From Streptomyces echinoruber (GTDB lineage Bacteria; Actinomycetota; Actinomycetes; Streptomycetales; Streptomycetaceae): a stretch of 64,000 nt of DNA. Of the stretch, positions 26,317 to 34,243 are shown in pieces (within the stretch, counting starts at the first letter, position 1; each line of letters begins with the position of its first letter). The DNA lies in the NCBI RefSeq assembly GCF_014651135.1, contig NZ_BMWH01000028.1:1-64000 (forward strand), in the 5' to 3' direction. The position numbers and the translations under genes were made by a program. The notes below the pieces were generated by a model. The model made no database searches and was not told where the DNA came from. It was given only the letters and a program-made list of their open reading frames with translations.

Positions 26317-26895
26317 GTGGGGACCGTAACGATCGGCGTGTCGATCGCGGTCCCGGAGCCGCACGGCAGCCTGCTCCAGCAGCGGCGCGCGGGCTTCGGC
26401 GACGCCGCGGCTCACGGCATCCCCACCCATGTCACGCTGCTGCCGCCGACCGAGGTGGACGACTCTCAACTGCCCGCGATCGAGGCGCACTTGGCGGAGG
26501 TCGCGGCGGCCGGGCGGCCCTTCCCGATGCGGCTGCGCGGCACCGGCACCTTCCGGCCGCTGTCACCCGTGGTGTTCGTGCAGGTCGTCGAGGGCGCCGA
26601 GGCGTGCACCTGGCTGCAGAAGCAGGTCCGTGACGCCTCCGGGCCGGTGGCGCGCGAACTGCAGTTCCCCTACCACCCGCACGTCACCGTCGCCCACGGC
26701 ATCGACGACGCGGCGATGGACCGCGCCTTCGAGGAGCTCGCCGACTACGAGGCCGAGTGGCCCTGCACCGGCTTCGCGCTCTACGAGCAGGGCGCCGACG
26801 GGGTGTGGCGCAAGCTGCGCGAGTTCACCTTCGGGCGGGCGGTGGTGCCGCCGCAGGGCACGCCCGTGGACCGCGACTCCCTGCACAGCCGCTGA
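26317..26895 (+). CDS. 2'-5' RNA ligase/2H phosphoesterase family protein
   Basis: A 192-residue 2H-superfamily protein with two His-x-Thr motifs, H38-V-T40 (THVTLLPP) and H122-V-T124 (PHVTVAHG), about 84 residues apart as the fold requires. Such proteins hydrolyse cyclic phosphodiesters or ligate RNA ends; the physiological substrate here is unknown. The GTG start follows GGAGACGAC. It is transcribed away from trpS, after a strong terminator, and is followed by a repeat block. Confidence 0.88.
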   Translation: MGTVTIGVSIAVPEPHGSLLQQRRAGFGDAAAHGIPTHVTLLPPTEVDDSQLPAIEAHLAEVAAAGRPFPMRLRGTGTFRPLSPVVFVQVVEGAEACTWLQKQVRDASGPVARELQFPYHPHVTVAHGIDDAAMDRAFEELADYEAEWPCTGFALYEQGADGVWRKLREFTFGRAVVPPQGTPVDRDSLHSR

Positions 26896-27012
26896 CCGCG
26901 GCCCCCCTCCGCACGGCCACTGACCGCGCTCCGCACAGTCGCCGTCCTGCGCTCCTCCGCACAGCCGCTGACTGCGGCCCCCGCACAGCCGCTGACCGCG
27001 GCCGCCGCTCCG
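26884..27012 (+). repeat. GCACAGCCGCTGACCGCGGCC repeats after the 2H phosphoesterase gene
   Basis: The coding end CTGCACAGCCGC-TGA-CCGCGG is followed by four further approximate copies of GCACAGCCGCTGACYGCGGCC, each keeping or nearly keeping the TGA. The rest of 27013-27205 holds no gene; GGGGGACCTCCC at about 27137 may be a degenerate copy of the palindromic mini-element. Confidence 0.75.
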
Positions 27013-27205
27013 TGCGACACCCCCCGCGCGCCGCACCCGCGGCCGGCGGTCACGGCGGTCACGGCGTTCGTGTGGCCACGCGGGCGGACCGGCCGACGGT
27101 GGCCGGCGGTGGCCGGCCGGTGAGGGGGCACCCGGACAGGGGGACCTCCCGCGGGCGTTCGGGGGCGTCCCACATGACCGGCGTCGCCGAGGGCAGGGTG
27201 TGATC

Positions 27206-28162
27206 ATGGACTGGCTGAAGAGGCTTCCCGTCGTCGGGCCGTGGACGGCGCGCCTGACGGTCACGCACGCGTGGCGGTCGTACGAGCGGCTGGACCGGGT
27301 GAAGTGGACCCGGCTGGCCGCCGCGATGACGTTCGTCAGTTTCGTCTCGCTCTTCCCGCTGCTGACCGTGGCCGCCGCGGTGACCGCCGCCCTGCTCAGC
27401 GACGACCGCCAGCGCGAGCTGGAGAACAGGATCGCCGAGCAGGTGCCCGGCATCTCCGACCAGCTCGACATCGCCGGTCTCGTCGACAACGCCGGCACCG
27501 TGGGGATCATCGCCGGTGCCGTGCTGCTGCTCATCGGCGTCAACTGGGTCGGGCAGGTGCGGGACTGCCTGCGCGCGGTGTGGGAGCTGCCCGACGATCC
27601 GGACAACCCCCTGGTCACCAAGGTGAAGGACGCCGGCATCCTGCTCGGGCTGGGCGGCGCCGTCCTGGTCACGCTCGCCACCACCACCGTCGCCTCGGCG
27701 GCGGTCGGCTGGTCCGCCGGCCACCTCGGTCTGGACGAACACGGCTGGGGCAGCGCGCTGCTGCGCGTCACCGCGTTCGCCTTCGCCGTCCTCGCCGACT
27801 TCCTGGTCCTGCTCTACGTCCTCACGCTGCTGCCCGGCGCGGAACCGCCCACCCGCCGCCTCCTCGTCGCCGCGCTGACCGGCGCGGTCGGCTTTGAACT
27901 CCTCAAACTGCTGCTGAGCGGCTACATCCAGGGCGTCGCCACGAAGAGCATGTACGGTGCCTTCGGCGTCCCCGTCGCCCTGCTGCTGTGGATCAACTTC
28001 ACCTCGAAACTGGTGCTGTTCTGCGCGGCGTGGACGGCGACCGGGAGCAAGGCGGAGGAGGGCGCCGCCGCCCGGCGGCAGCCGGCCGGGGCGCCGGAGC
28101 CGGGCGTCAGGAACGGGAGGACCGGCGGCGCACCAGGTCCGGCAGCGGCCACCGGCGGTTGA
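27206..28162 (+). CDS. YihY/BrkB family inner-membrane protein
   Basis: A 318-residue polytopic membrane protein of the YihY/virulence-factor BrkB family (formerly misnamed ribonuclease BN). Family landmarks include the first helix (RLAAAMTFVSFVSLFPLLTV), LLLIGVNWVGQVRDCLRAVWEL and the last segments (YGAFGVPVALLLWINFTSKLVLFCAAW). A Pro/Gly/Arg-rich tail follows. ATG 27206 has GGCAGGG upstream; an in-frame GTG 27200 would add two residues. Function is not settled for the family. Its last 56 bp overlap the 3' end of the convergent carboxypeptidase gene. Confidence 0.92.
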   Translation: MDWLKRLPVVGPWTARLTVTHAWRSYERLDRVKWTRLAAAMTFVSFVSLFPLLTVAAAVTAALLSDDRQRELENRIAEQVPGISDQLDIAGLVDNAGTVGIIAGAVLLLIGVNWVGQVRDCLRAVWELPDDPDNPLVTKVKDAGILLGLGGAVLVTLATTTVASAAVGWSAGHLGLDEHGWGSALLRVTAFAFAVLADFLVLLYVLTLLPGAEPPTRRLLVAALTGAVGFELLKLLLSGYIQGVATKSMYGAFGVPVALLLWINFTSKLVLFCAAWTATGSKAEEGAAARRQPAGAPEPGVRNGRTGGAPGPAAATGG

Positions 28163-29387
28163 CCAGCAGCACCCCGCCGCCGAGGACCACCAGCGCGCCG
28201 CCCGCGAGGCCGAGGGCGGTGCCGACGCCGCTGGAGCCGCCGCCCGGGCGGGCGCCCGCCCGGGCAGCCGGGGAGCCGCCGCCCGCGGCGCCGCCCGCCT
28301 GCCCGGCGGGTGCGCTCGCCCCCGGCCCGCCGGGGGCGGGGACGGCGCCCTTGGGCGGCACCAGCTCGCCCACCGGCCGCACCTTCCCGGCCGCCCGGAA
28401 ACCCCAGTCGAACAGCCGCGCGGTCTCCTTGTAGACCTCGTTGTGCTCCTTCTTCTCCGGGTTCATGACCGTGACCAGCAGCACCCGGCCGTTCCGCTCG
28501 GCGACGCCGGTGAAGGTGGCGCCCGCGTTGGTGGTGTTGCCGTTCTTCACGCCCGCGATGCCCTGGTACACCGGGACGTCGTAGTCCCCGGCCAGCAGCC
28601 GGTTGGTGTTCTGGATCTGGAAGGACTCCCGGGTCTTCCTGCCCTTCTTGTCCTTCTTCGTGGCGCCCGGGAACGACGCCCGCACCGTCGAGCAGTACGC
28701 GCGGAAGTCCTTCTTCTGCAGCCCGGAGCGGGCGAACAGCGTCAGGTCGTACGCCGAGGACACCTGCCCCGGGGCGTCGTAGCCGTCCGGCGTCACCACG
28801 TGCGTGTCGAGGGCGCGCAGCTGGGCGGCGTGCTCGTTCATCTCCTTCACCGTCTCACCGATGCCGCCGTTCATCCGCGCCAGCACGTGCACGGCGTCGT
28901 TGCCGGAGCGCAGGAACACCCCGAGCCACAGGTCGCGGACGGTGTAGGTCTCGTTCTCCTTGATGCCGACCAGGCTGGAGCCCGCGCCGATGCCCGCCAG
29001 GTCGCTCGGCGCCACCGTGTGCCGCTGGGAGCGCGGGAACTTCGGCAGCACCGTGTCGGCGAACAGCATCTTCAGCGTGCTGGCCGGCGGCAGCGGCCAG
29101 TGCGCGTTGTGGGCGGCCAGCACGTCCCCCGACTCGGCGTCCGCGACGATCCACGAGCGCGCGGTGAGGTCCTTCGGCAGCACCGGCGCCCCGGCCGCCA
29201 GGTCGACCTGCGTCCCCGGCAGGCCGAGGCGGCTGCCGCCCACGGTCGACATGCGCGCCGGGGGGCTCGTCGACGGGGCGGGGGCGGCGGGTGCGGCGAC
29301 GGCGGCGGGCGCGGTCAGCGCGAGGGAGGCGAGCGTGGCGGCGGCCAGCGCGGAACGCCGGCGGCCGGTCCTGTGGGGTGCGGGCAC
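28107..29387 (-). CDS. D-alanyl-D-alanine carboxypeptidase (PBP, S11 family)
   Basis: A 426-residue secreted and membrane-anchored penicillin-binding protein that trims the terminal D-Ala of peptidoglycan stem peptides. The signal peptide covers about 1-31. The catalytic motif SxxK is S103-TLK106, SxN is S161GN163, and the third motif is K281-N-G instead of the usual KTG. A C-terminal Pro/Gly-rich spacer leads to a membrane helix (LGLAGGALVVLGGGVLLV) and an Arg-rich tail, giving a type I anchor. GTG 29387 is the only reasonable start, although its ribosome site is weak. The gene overlaps the YihY gene tail to tail. Confidence 0.92.
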   Translation of the reverse strand: MPAPHRTGRRRSALAAATLASLALTAPAAVAAPAAPAPSTSPPARMSTVGGSRLGLPGTQVDLAAGAPVLPKDLTARSWIVADAESGDVLAAHNAHWPLPPASTLKMLFADTVLPKFPRSQRHTVAPSDLAGIGAGSSLVGIKENETYTVRDLWLGVFLRSGNDAVHVLARMNGGIGETVKEMNEHAAQLRALDTHVVTPDGYDAPGQVSSAYDLTLFARSGLQKKDFRAYCSTVRASFPGATKKDKKGRKTRESFQIQNTNRLLAGDYDVPVYQGIAGVKNGNTTNAGATFTGVAERNGRVLLVTVMNPEKKEHNEVYKETARLFDWGFRAAGKVRPVGELVPPKGAVPAPGGPGASAPAGQAGGAAGGGSPAARAGARPGGGSSGVGTALGLAGGALVVLGGGVLLVNRRWPLPDLVRRRSSRS

Positions 29388-29559
29388 GTCGCAGAAGGTA
29401 CCCGGCGTGCGCGACGGACGCCCGCCCCGGCCCCGACCCCGGGCGGGGAGGCGGATTCCGGCCGGGGATACTGGACGCGTGCCGTGCTCATCCGGGAGCC
29501 GTTCCCCGGCCTCCCAGCCGGCCGCGGGCGCCCGGCGCTGAGAGGAAAGGTCCGTTTCT

Positions 29560-29799
29560 GTGAAGCTGAGCCGCCCCGTCTCCTGGTTCCTGCTCGCCTT
29601 CGGGGTGTGGAGCTGGGTCATCTGGGTCACTTTCGTCAAGAACCTGTTCAAGGACAGCAGCGGGCTCGCGTTCGACGACGGGCACCCCACGGCGTACTTC
29701 TGGGTCCACCTGCTGCTCGCCGTCACTTCCTTCGTATGGGGGACGGTCATCGGGGTCATCGGGTTGCGCGGACTGCGCGCACTGCGCCGCGCGTCATAG
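29560..29799 (+). CDS. SCO4848 family membrane protein
   Basis: A 79-residue protein with two membrane helices (WFLLAFGVWSWVIWVTFV and YFWVHLLLAVTSFVWGTVIGVIGL). It belongs to the conserved actinobacterial family named after SCO4848 of S. coelicolor. Translation starts at GTG 29560 after GAGAGGAAAGG. It is divergent from the carboxypeptidase gene, and its stop is immediately followed by the start of the metallophosphoesterase gene, so the two are co-translated. Function is unknown. Confidence 0.9.
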   Translation: MKLSRPVSWFLLAFGVWSWVIWVTFVKNLFKDSSGLAFDDGHPTAYFWVHLLLAVTSFVWGTVIGVIGLRGLRALRRAS

Positions 29800-29801
29800 T
29801 G

Positions 29802-31064
29802 ATGGCGCTCGTCCTCGTGCTCGTCGCGCTGTCGGCGGTGGCCGCGGTGGCCGCCGCCAACTGGTACCTCTGGCGCCGCCTGTTCCGCGACACGACCCGG
29901 GGCCCGGGGTGGGTGCGCCGCGCCGGGGCCGCGGTGGTCGCCGGCGGCTGGGCACTGGCCGTCGGGGCGCTGGTCGCCGAGCGCGCCGGCGCGCCGTTCC
30001 GGCTGCAGAAGGTCCTGGCCTGGCCGGGCTTCCTCTGGCTGGCCCTGGTCCTCTACCTGTTCCTGGCCGTCCTGGCCACCGAACCGCTGCGCCCCCTGCT
30101 GCGACGCCTCCTGACGCGCCGTCAGGTGGCGTCCCCCGAGGCCGTGGCGACCGTGGCACCACCGGACGTCCCGCGCCCGGTGGACGCCCTGCGCCCGGTG
30201 GACACCCCGCAACGGCCGGTCCCCGCACCGGCCCCGGCCGCCTCCCGCCGCCTGTTCCTCTCCCGCGCCCTCGCCGCGGCCGCCGCCACGGCCGCCGTCG
30301 GCACGGTCGGCTACGGCACCTACGGCGTCCTGCGCGGCCCCCGCGTGAAACGGGTCACCGTGCCGCTCGCCAAGCTGCCGCGCCCGGCGCACGGCTACCG
30401 GATCGCGGTCGTCAGCGACATCCACCTCGGCCCCGTCCTGGGCCGGGACTTCACGCAGAAGGTCGTCGACACCGTCAACGCCACGCAGCCCGACCTGATC
30501 GCGGTCGTCGGCGACCTGGTGGACGGCAGTGTCGCCGACCTCGGCCCGGCCGCCGCCCCGCTCGCCCGACTGCGGGCCCGGCACGGCGCGTACTTCGTCA
30601 CGGGCAACCACGAGTACTTCTCCGGCGCCGACCAGTGGGTGGCCGAGGTGCGCCGGCTCGGCCTGCGCCCGCTGCAGAACGCCCGCGCCGAACTGCCCGC
30701 CTTCGACCTGGCGGGCGTCAACGACCTGCAGGGCGAGCACGAGGGCGAGGGGCCCGACTTCGGCCGGGCGCTCGGCGACCGGGACCCGGCGCGCGCCTGC
30801 GTGCTGCTCGCGCACCAGCCGGTGCTGATTCACGAGGCGGTCCGGCACGGCGTCGACCTGCAACTGTCCGGCCACACCCACGGCGGCCAGCTCTGGCCCG
30901 GCGCCCTGCCGGCCGCCGCCGCGAACCCGACGGTCGCGGGCCTGGAGCGCTACGGCGACACGCAGCTGTACGTCACCCGCGGCGCCGGCGCCTGGGGCCC
31001 GCCGACCCGCGTCGGCGCGCCGAGCGACATCACGGTCGTCGAGCTGGCGTCCCTGCGGGCCTGA
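29802..31064 (+). CDS. Membrane-anchored metallophosphoesterase
   Basis: A 420-residue protein. Four hydrophobic helices fill the first 170 residues, including a Tat-like or anchor segment (RRLFLSRALAAAAATAAVGTVG). A calcineurin-type phosphoesterase domain follows with the full metal-ligand set: DIHLG, GDLVDG, GNHEY, AHQP and GHTHGGQ. It resembles YkuE/YaeI-type enzymes thought to act on lipid or cell-wall phosphoesters outside the membrane. ATG 29802 lies 2 bp after the stop of the SCO4848-family gene; GTG 29799 overlapping that stop is also possible. Confidence 0.92.
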   Translation: MALVLVLVALSAVAAVAAANWYLWRRLFRDTTRGPGWVRRAGAAVVAGGWALAVGALVAERAGAPFRLQKVLAWPGFLWLALVLYLFLAVLATEPLRPLLRRLLTRRQVASPEAVATVAPPDVPRPVDALRPVDTPQRPVPAPAPAASRRLFLSRALAAAAATAAVGTVGYGTYGVLRGPRVKRVTVPLAKLPRPAHGYRIAVVSDIHLGPVLGRDFTQKVVDTVNATQPDLIAVVGDLVDGSVADLGPAAAPLARLRARHGAYFVTGNHEYFSGADQWVAEVRRLGLRPLQNARAELPAFDLAGVNDLQGEHEGEGPDFGRALGDRDPARACVLLAHQPVLIHEAVRHGVDLQLSGHTHGGQLWPGALPAAAANPTVAGLERYGDTQLYVTRGAGAWGPPTRVGAPSDITVVELASLRA

Positions 31065-31084
31065 GCGGCCCTCGCCCCGGTCGC

Positions 31085-31212
31085 CGCCGGCCGCGGGGAG
31101 CGGGTCCGCGGGCCCGGCTGGTGGCGGGGAGCGGGGCCGTGGGTCCGGCTGGTGGCGGGGAGCGGGGCCGTGGGTCCGGCTGGTGGCGGGGAGCGGGTCC
31201 GCGGGTCGGCCG
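31085..31212. repeat. 33-bp tandem repeats (GGTCCGGCTGGTGGCGGGGA)
   Basis: About three copies of an approximately 33-bp unit (GGGTCCGGCTGGTGGCGGGG + AGCGGGGCCGTG) occupy the gap between the convergent phosphoesterase and VOC genes. No stop codon echo is evident in this array. Confidence 0.8.
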
Positions 31213-31225
31213 GCCGGCGGTGCCG

Positions 31226-31636
31226 TCAGGGCCTGCGGCCCAGTTCGGGGCGCCGGGTGTAGTCGGTGAAGCCGATGACGTTGCCCCAGGGGTCGGCGAT
31301 CTCGACGGTCCAGCCGGTGGCCACGGCGAAGGGCTCCTCCAGGGGCGGGATGCCGGCGCGGACCAGTTCCCGCGCCGCATGGCGGGCGTCCGGCACCTCC
31401 AGCCACACCCGCGGTGCGGGCCACGGCGGCGGGCGGTGGCCGAACACCTCCTCCCGGCGCAGCAGGACGCCCGGCGTCTCGGCACCCACCCGCAGCAGAG
31501 CGATCCCGGCCTCGTCGAACCGGAATCCCAGGACGAACCCGGCGCGCCGGTAGAACGCCACGGCCTCGCCGAGGTCCCCGACGGGCAGCAGCACGTTGTC
31601 GAACCCGAGCAGTTCGTACGACCTGTCGTCTGACAT
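31226..31636 (-). CDS. VOC (glyoxalase/bleomycin resistance) family protein
   Basis: A 136-residue vicinal-oxygen-chelate protein with two beta-alpha-beta-beta-beta modules: LLGFDNVLLPVGDLGEAVAF begins the first, and VWLEVPDARHAARELVRAG begins the second. The closing DPWGNVIGFTDY segment carries the usual final strand. Possible roles are antibiotic binding or a metal-dependent isomerase or dioxygenase; nothing in the context decides. It is divergent from the TM2-domain gene, and an ATGATG-N4-CATCAT inverted repeat lies between them (31716-31731). Confidence 0.88.
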   Translation of the reverse strand: MSDDRSYELLGFDNVLLPVGDLGEAVAFYRRAGFVLGFRFDEAGIALLRVGAETPGVLLRREEVFGHRPPPWPAPRVWLEVPDARHAARELVRAGIPPLEEPFAVATGWTVEIADPWGNVIGFTDYTRRPELGRRP

Positions 31637-31750
31637 ACCGTCAGGTTAAGTGCCCCGGCCCGCCGGACCCCGCTGACATGCCGCCCCGGCTTCTGCGCCA
31701 CCCGATCCCTCGGGCATGATGACCGCATCATCGTCGTCAGGAGCAGTCAC

Positions 31751-32212
31751 GTGACCGAACAGCCGCAGCAGCCGGGCCCCTACGGACCCCAGAACGGGAA
31801 CGGGTACGGCTACCCGAACCAGCCGAACCAGCCACCGCACGGCGCGTACGGCTACGCCCAGCAGCCCGGTTACGGCCAGCCCGGTTACGGTCAGCCCGGT
31901 TACGGCCAGGGCGGCTACGCGCCGGGCGGCTACCCCCCGCCGCCGGGTACCTACACCGGCGACCCCAACGCGCCCTACGGCTACGACCCCTACGGCCGTC
32001 CCTACTCCGACAAGTCGAAGGTCACCGCCGGTCTGCTGCAGATCTTCCTCGGCGGCCTGGGCGTCGGCCGCTTCTACCTCGGCCACGTCGGCATAGGCAT
32101 CGCCCAGCTCTTCACCTGCGGCGGCTTCGGCATCTGGTCCCTGATCGACGGCATCATGCTGCTGACCGGGGACAACAACACCGACGCCCAGGGGCGGGTC
32201 CTGCGTGGCTGA
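31751..32212 (+). CDS. TM2 domain-containing protein with Gly/Tyr-rich N-terminus
   Basis: A 153-residue protein. The first 85 residues are a Pro/Gln/Tyr/Gly-rich cytoplasmic region with PGYGQ repeats. The C-terminal 65 residues are a TM2 domain: two helices, with the conserved lead RPYSDKSK and GRFYLGHVGIG, closing at DGIMLL. GTG 31751 is the start. The stop lies inside the start of the following DUF2752 gene (8-bp overlap). It is paralogous to the gene at 33113. TM2/DUF2752 pairs recur together in Actinobacteria, and the role is unknown. Confidence 0.9.
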   Translation: MTEQPQQPGPYGPQNGNGYGYPNQPNQPPHGAYGYAQQPGYGQPGYGQPGYGQGGYAPGGYPPPPGTYTGDPNAPYGYDPYGRPYSDKSKVTAGLLQIFLGGLGVGRFYLGHVGIGIAQLFTCGGFGIWSLIDGIMLLTGDNNTDAQGRVLRG

Positions 32213-32621
32213 GCGGGCCGCCCCCCGCGCCCGGCCCGCCTTTTTGGCGCGCCACCCGGCGGCGGGGCCGCTCGGCGTCCTCGCCGCCGGCGCGGCCGGT
32301 GCCGGCTACCTGTACCGCACCGACCCGCACCAGCCCGGCCACCTCCTGCCCCAGTGCCCGTTCCGCCTGCTCACCGGCCTGCTGTGCCCCGCCTGCGGCG
32401 GCACCCGCATGGTCTACGACCTGATGCACGGCCACCTCGCCGAGGCCTGGCTGGACAACCGGGCCCTGCTGCTCGCCGCCCCGTTCGCGCTCGCCCTGTG
32501 GGCCCGCTGGACCTGGGAGGGCCTGCGCGGCCGCCGCTGGCAGCCGACTCTGAGCCCCCGGACGCAGGCGGCCGTGCTGGGGCTGGCGGTGCTGTGGGCG
32601 GTGCTGCGCAACACCGTCTGA
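32205..32621 (+). CDS. DUF2752 domain membrane protein
   Basis: A 138-residue membrane protein with the DUF2752 signature CPFRLLTGLLCPACGGTR and three hydrophobic segments. It starts 8 bp before the end of the TM2-domain gene and so is co-translated with it. The CPxCGGTR motif may bind a metal or act in redox chemistry, but no DUF2752 protein has an assigned role that I know. Its stop codon is the first TGA of a remarkable 31-bp tandem array. Confidence 0.9.
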   Translation: MAERAAPRARPAFLARHPAAGPLGVLAAGAAGAGYLYRTDPHQPGHLLPQCPFRLLTGLLCPACGGTRMVYDLMHGHLAEAWLDNRALLLAAPFALALWARWTWEGLRGRRWQPTLSPRTQAAVLGLAVLWAVLRNTV

Positions 32622-32935
32622 CACGTGCCCCGTCGTCGGGACGACTGTCTGACACGTGCCCCGTCGCCGGGGTGACCGTCTGACACGTGCCCCGTTGTCG
32701 GGACGACCGTCTGACACGTGCCCCGTTGTCGGGATGACTGTCCGACTCATCCCCCGTCGTCGGGACGACCGTCTGACACGTGCCCCGTCGTCGGGACGAC
32801 CGTCTGACACGTGCCCCGTTGTCGGGACGACCGTCTGACACGTGCCCCGTTGTCGGGACGACCGTCTGACACCTCCCCCGTCGTCGGGACGACCGTCCGA
32901 CTCATCCCCCGTCGTCGGGACGACGGGGGATTTCG
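32612..32935 (+). repeat. Ten tandem copies of a 31-bp stop-codon-containing repeat
   Basis: The unit GACGACCGTCTGACACGTGC + CCCGTCGTCGG is repeated about ten times, starting inside the last codons of the DUF2752 gene (CCGTC-TGA). Most copies keep TGA and the palindrome CACGTG; two have the variant CCGACTCATCCCC. GTCGTC-GG-GACGAC at each junction forms a small hairpin. Since 31 is not a multiple of three, the TGA codons fall in all three frames. After the array, 32936-33112 holds no gene except the leader of the next one. Confidence 0.95.
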
Positions 32936-33011
32936 CGCCGGTTGGCCGAAATATGATCACGAAACAGGAACGATGATCGTCCGCGTCTCCCGCCCGCGAC
33001 CCCGCGTTCCC

Positions 33012-33017
33012 TAGGCT
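33012..33017 (+). promoter_or_regulatory. Possible -10 box TAGGCT for the second TM2 gene
   Basis: TAGGCT occurs about 95 bp before ATG 33113, in a stretch that is otherwise free of coding sequence. No convincing -35 is seen. Confidence 0.3.
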
Positions 33018-33112
33018 CGCGACGTCCAGGGGGGACGGCATACGCACGTGAGGCGGGATGGACTCCCTCCTGCATGTGTCCACCGTTCACGGCACCTCCC
33101 AGGAGCAGTCCC

Positions 33113-33376
33113 ATGACCGTCCCCACTCCCCAGGCCCCCTACGGTTTCGACCCGCAGGGCCGCCCCTACTCCGACAAGTCGAAGATCGTCGCCGGCATCC
33201 TCCAGCTCTTCCTCGGCACCCTGGGCATCGGCCGCTTCTACGTCGGCTCCGTCGGCGTCGGCATCGCCCAGCTCCTCACCTGCGGCGGCCTCGGCTTCTG
33301 GGCCCTGATCGACGGCATCCTGTTCCTGACCAGCAACGACCGCACCGACGCCCAGGGCCGCGTGCTGCGCGGCTGA
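33113..33376 (+). CDS. TM2 domain-containing protein
   Basis: An 87-residue TM2 protein, essentially the C-terminal domain of the protein encoded at 31751 with a 12-residue N-terminus. The shared residues include RPYSDKSK, LGIGRFYVGSVGVGIAQL and TDAQGRVLRG. ATG 33113 is preceded by AGGAG. The two genes are clear paralogues separated by the DUF2752 gene and the repeat array, so a local duplication followed by loss of the repeat-rich N-terminus is plausible. Function unknown. Confidence 0.9.
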   Translation: MTVPTPQAPYGFDPQGRPYSDKSKIVAGILQLFLGTLGIGRFYVGSVGVGIAQLLTCGGLGFWALIDGILFLTSNDRTDAQGRVLRG

Positions 33377-33386
33377 GGCCCGGAAC

Positions 33387-33435
33387 ACGCCGAGGGCCCC
33401 GCTCCGTGACGGTCACGGAGCGGGGCCCTCGGCGT
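33387..33435. terminator. Bidirectional hairpin terminator between TM2 gene and sdhB
   Basis: ACGCCGAGGGCCCCGCTCC... (33387-33410) pairs perfectly with the inverted copy at 33412-33435, a stem of more than 20 bp. It lies between convergent gene ends and should stop transcription from both sides. Confidence 0.9.
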
Positions 33436-33472
33436 CGTACACCGGTCCGCGGGAGGGACGGGAGGGGAGAGG

Positions 33473-34243
33473 TCAGAGGCGGCGGGTGATCAGGGCGCGC
33501 TTGACCTCGGCGATCGCCTTCGTCACCTCGATGCCGCGGGGGCAGGCGTCGGTGCAGTTGAAGGTGGTGCGGCAGCGCCAGACGCCGTCCTTGTCGTTGA
33601 GGATCTCCAGGCGCTGCTCGGCGGCGTCGTCACGGCTGTCGAAGATGAAGCGGTGCGCGTTGACGATGGCCGCCGGGCCGAAGTACTGGCCGTCGTTCCA
33701 GAACACCGGGCAGGACGTGGTGCAGGCCGCGCACAGGATGCACTTCGTGGTGTCGTCGAAGCGCTCGCGGTCCTCGGGCGACTGCAGCCGCTCCCGGGTC
33801 GGCTCGTTGGTGTCCTTGGTGATCAGGAACGGCATCACGTCCCGGTAGGCCTGGAAGAACGGCTCCATGTCCACGACCAGGTCCTTCAGGACCGTCAGGC
33901 CCTTGATGGGCTCGATCGTGATCGGCTTCTCCGGGTTGATGTCCTTGATCAGCGTCTTGCAGGCCAGGCGGTTCTTGCCGTTGATCCGCATGGCGTCCGA
34001 CCCGCAGATGCCGTGGGCGCAGGAGCGGCGGAAGGTCAACGACCCGTCCAGGTCCCACTTGATCTTGTGGAGGCCGTCGAGGACGCGCTCCTTGGGGTCG
34101 ATCTCGATCTGGAAGTCCTGCCAGGTGGCCTCCGCGGAGACCTCCGGGTTGAACCGCCGGATGCGGAAGGTGACCGTGATGTAGGGCGAGGCGGCGGAGG
34201 CCGAGCCGGCGGGCTCCGTCTTCTCCAGAACAGGGGTAGCCAT
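33473..34243 (-). CDS. sdhB: Succinate dehydrogenase iron-sulfur subunit
   Basis: A 256-residue SdhB. The [2Fe-2S] cysteines are C75 and C80 (SCAHGICGSDAM) with C95, the [4Fe-4S] set is CILCAACTTSCP (from C158), and the [3Fe-4S] set is C214, C220 and C224 in CRTTFNCTDACP. It carries electrons from the flavoprotein to the quinone. The start overlaps the sdhA stop by one base (TGATG). It is the last gene of sdhCDAB and is followed by a strong bidirectional terminator. Confidence 0.98.
   Translation of the reverse strand: MATPVLEKTEPAGSASAASPYITVTFRIRRFNPEVSAEATWQDFQIEIDPKERVLDGLHKIKWDLDGSLTFRRSCAHGICGSDAMRINGKNRLACKTLIKDINPEKPITIEPIKGLTVLKDLVVDMEPFFQAYRDVMPFLITKDTNEPTRERLQSPEDRERFDDTTKCILCAACTTSCPVFWNDGQYFGPAAIVNAHRFIFDSRDDAAEQRLEILNDKDGVWRCRTTFNCTDACPRGIEVTKAIAEVKRALITRRL

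Noticed and set aside
32612..32935. CRISPR-like array
   Set aside because: The 31-bp units follow each other directly with no unique spacers and there is no cas gene nearby. It is a plain tandem repeat.
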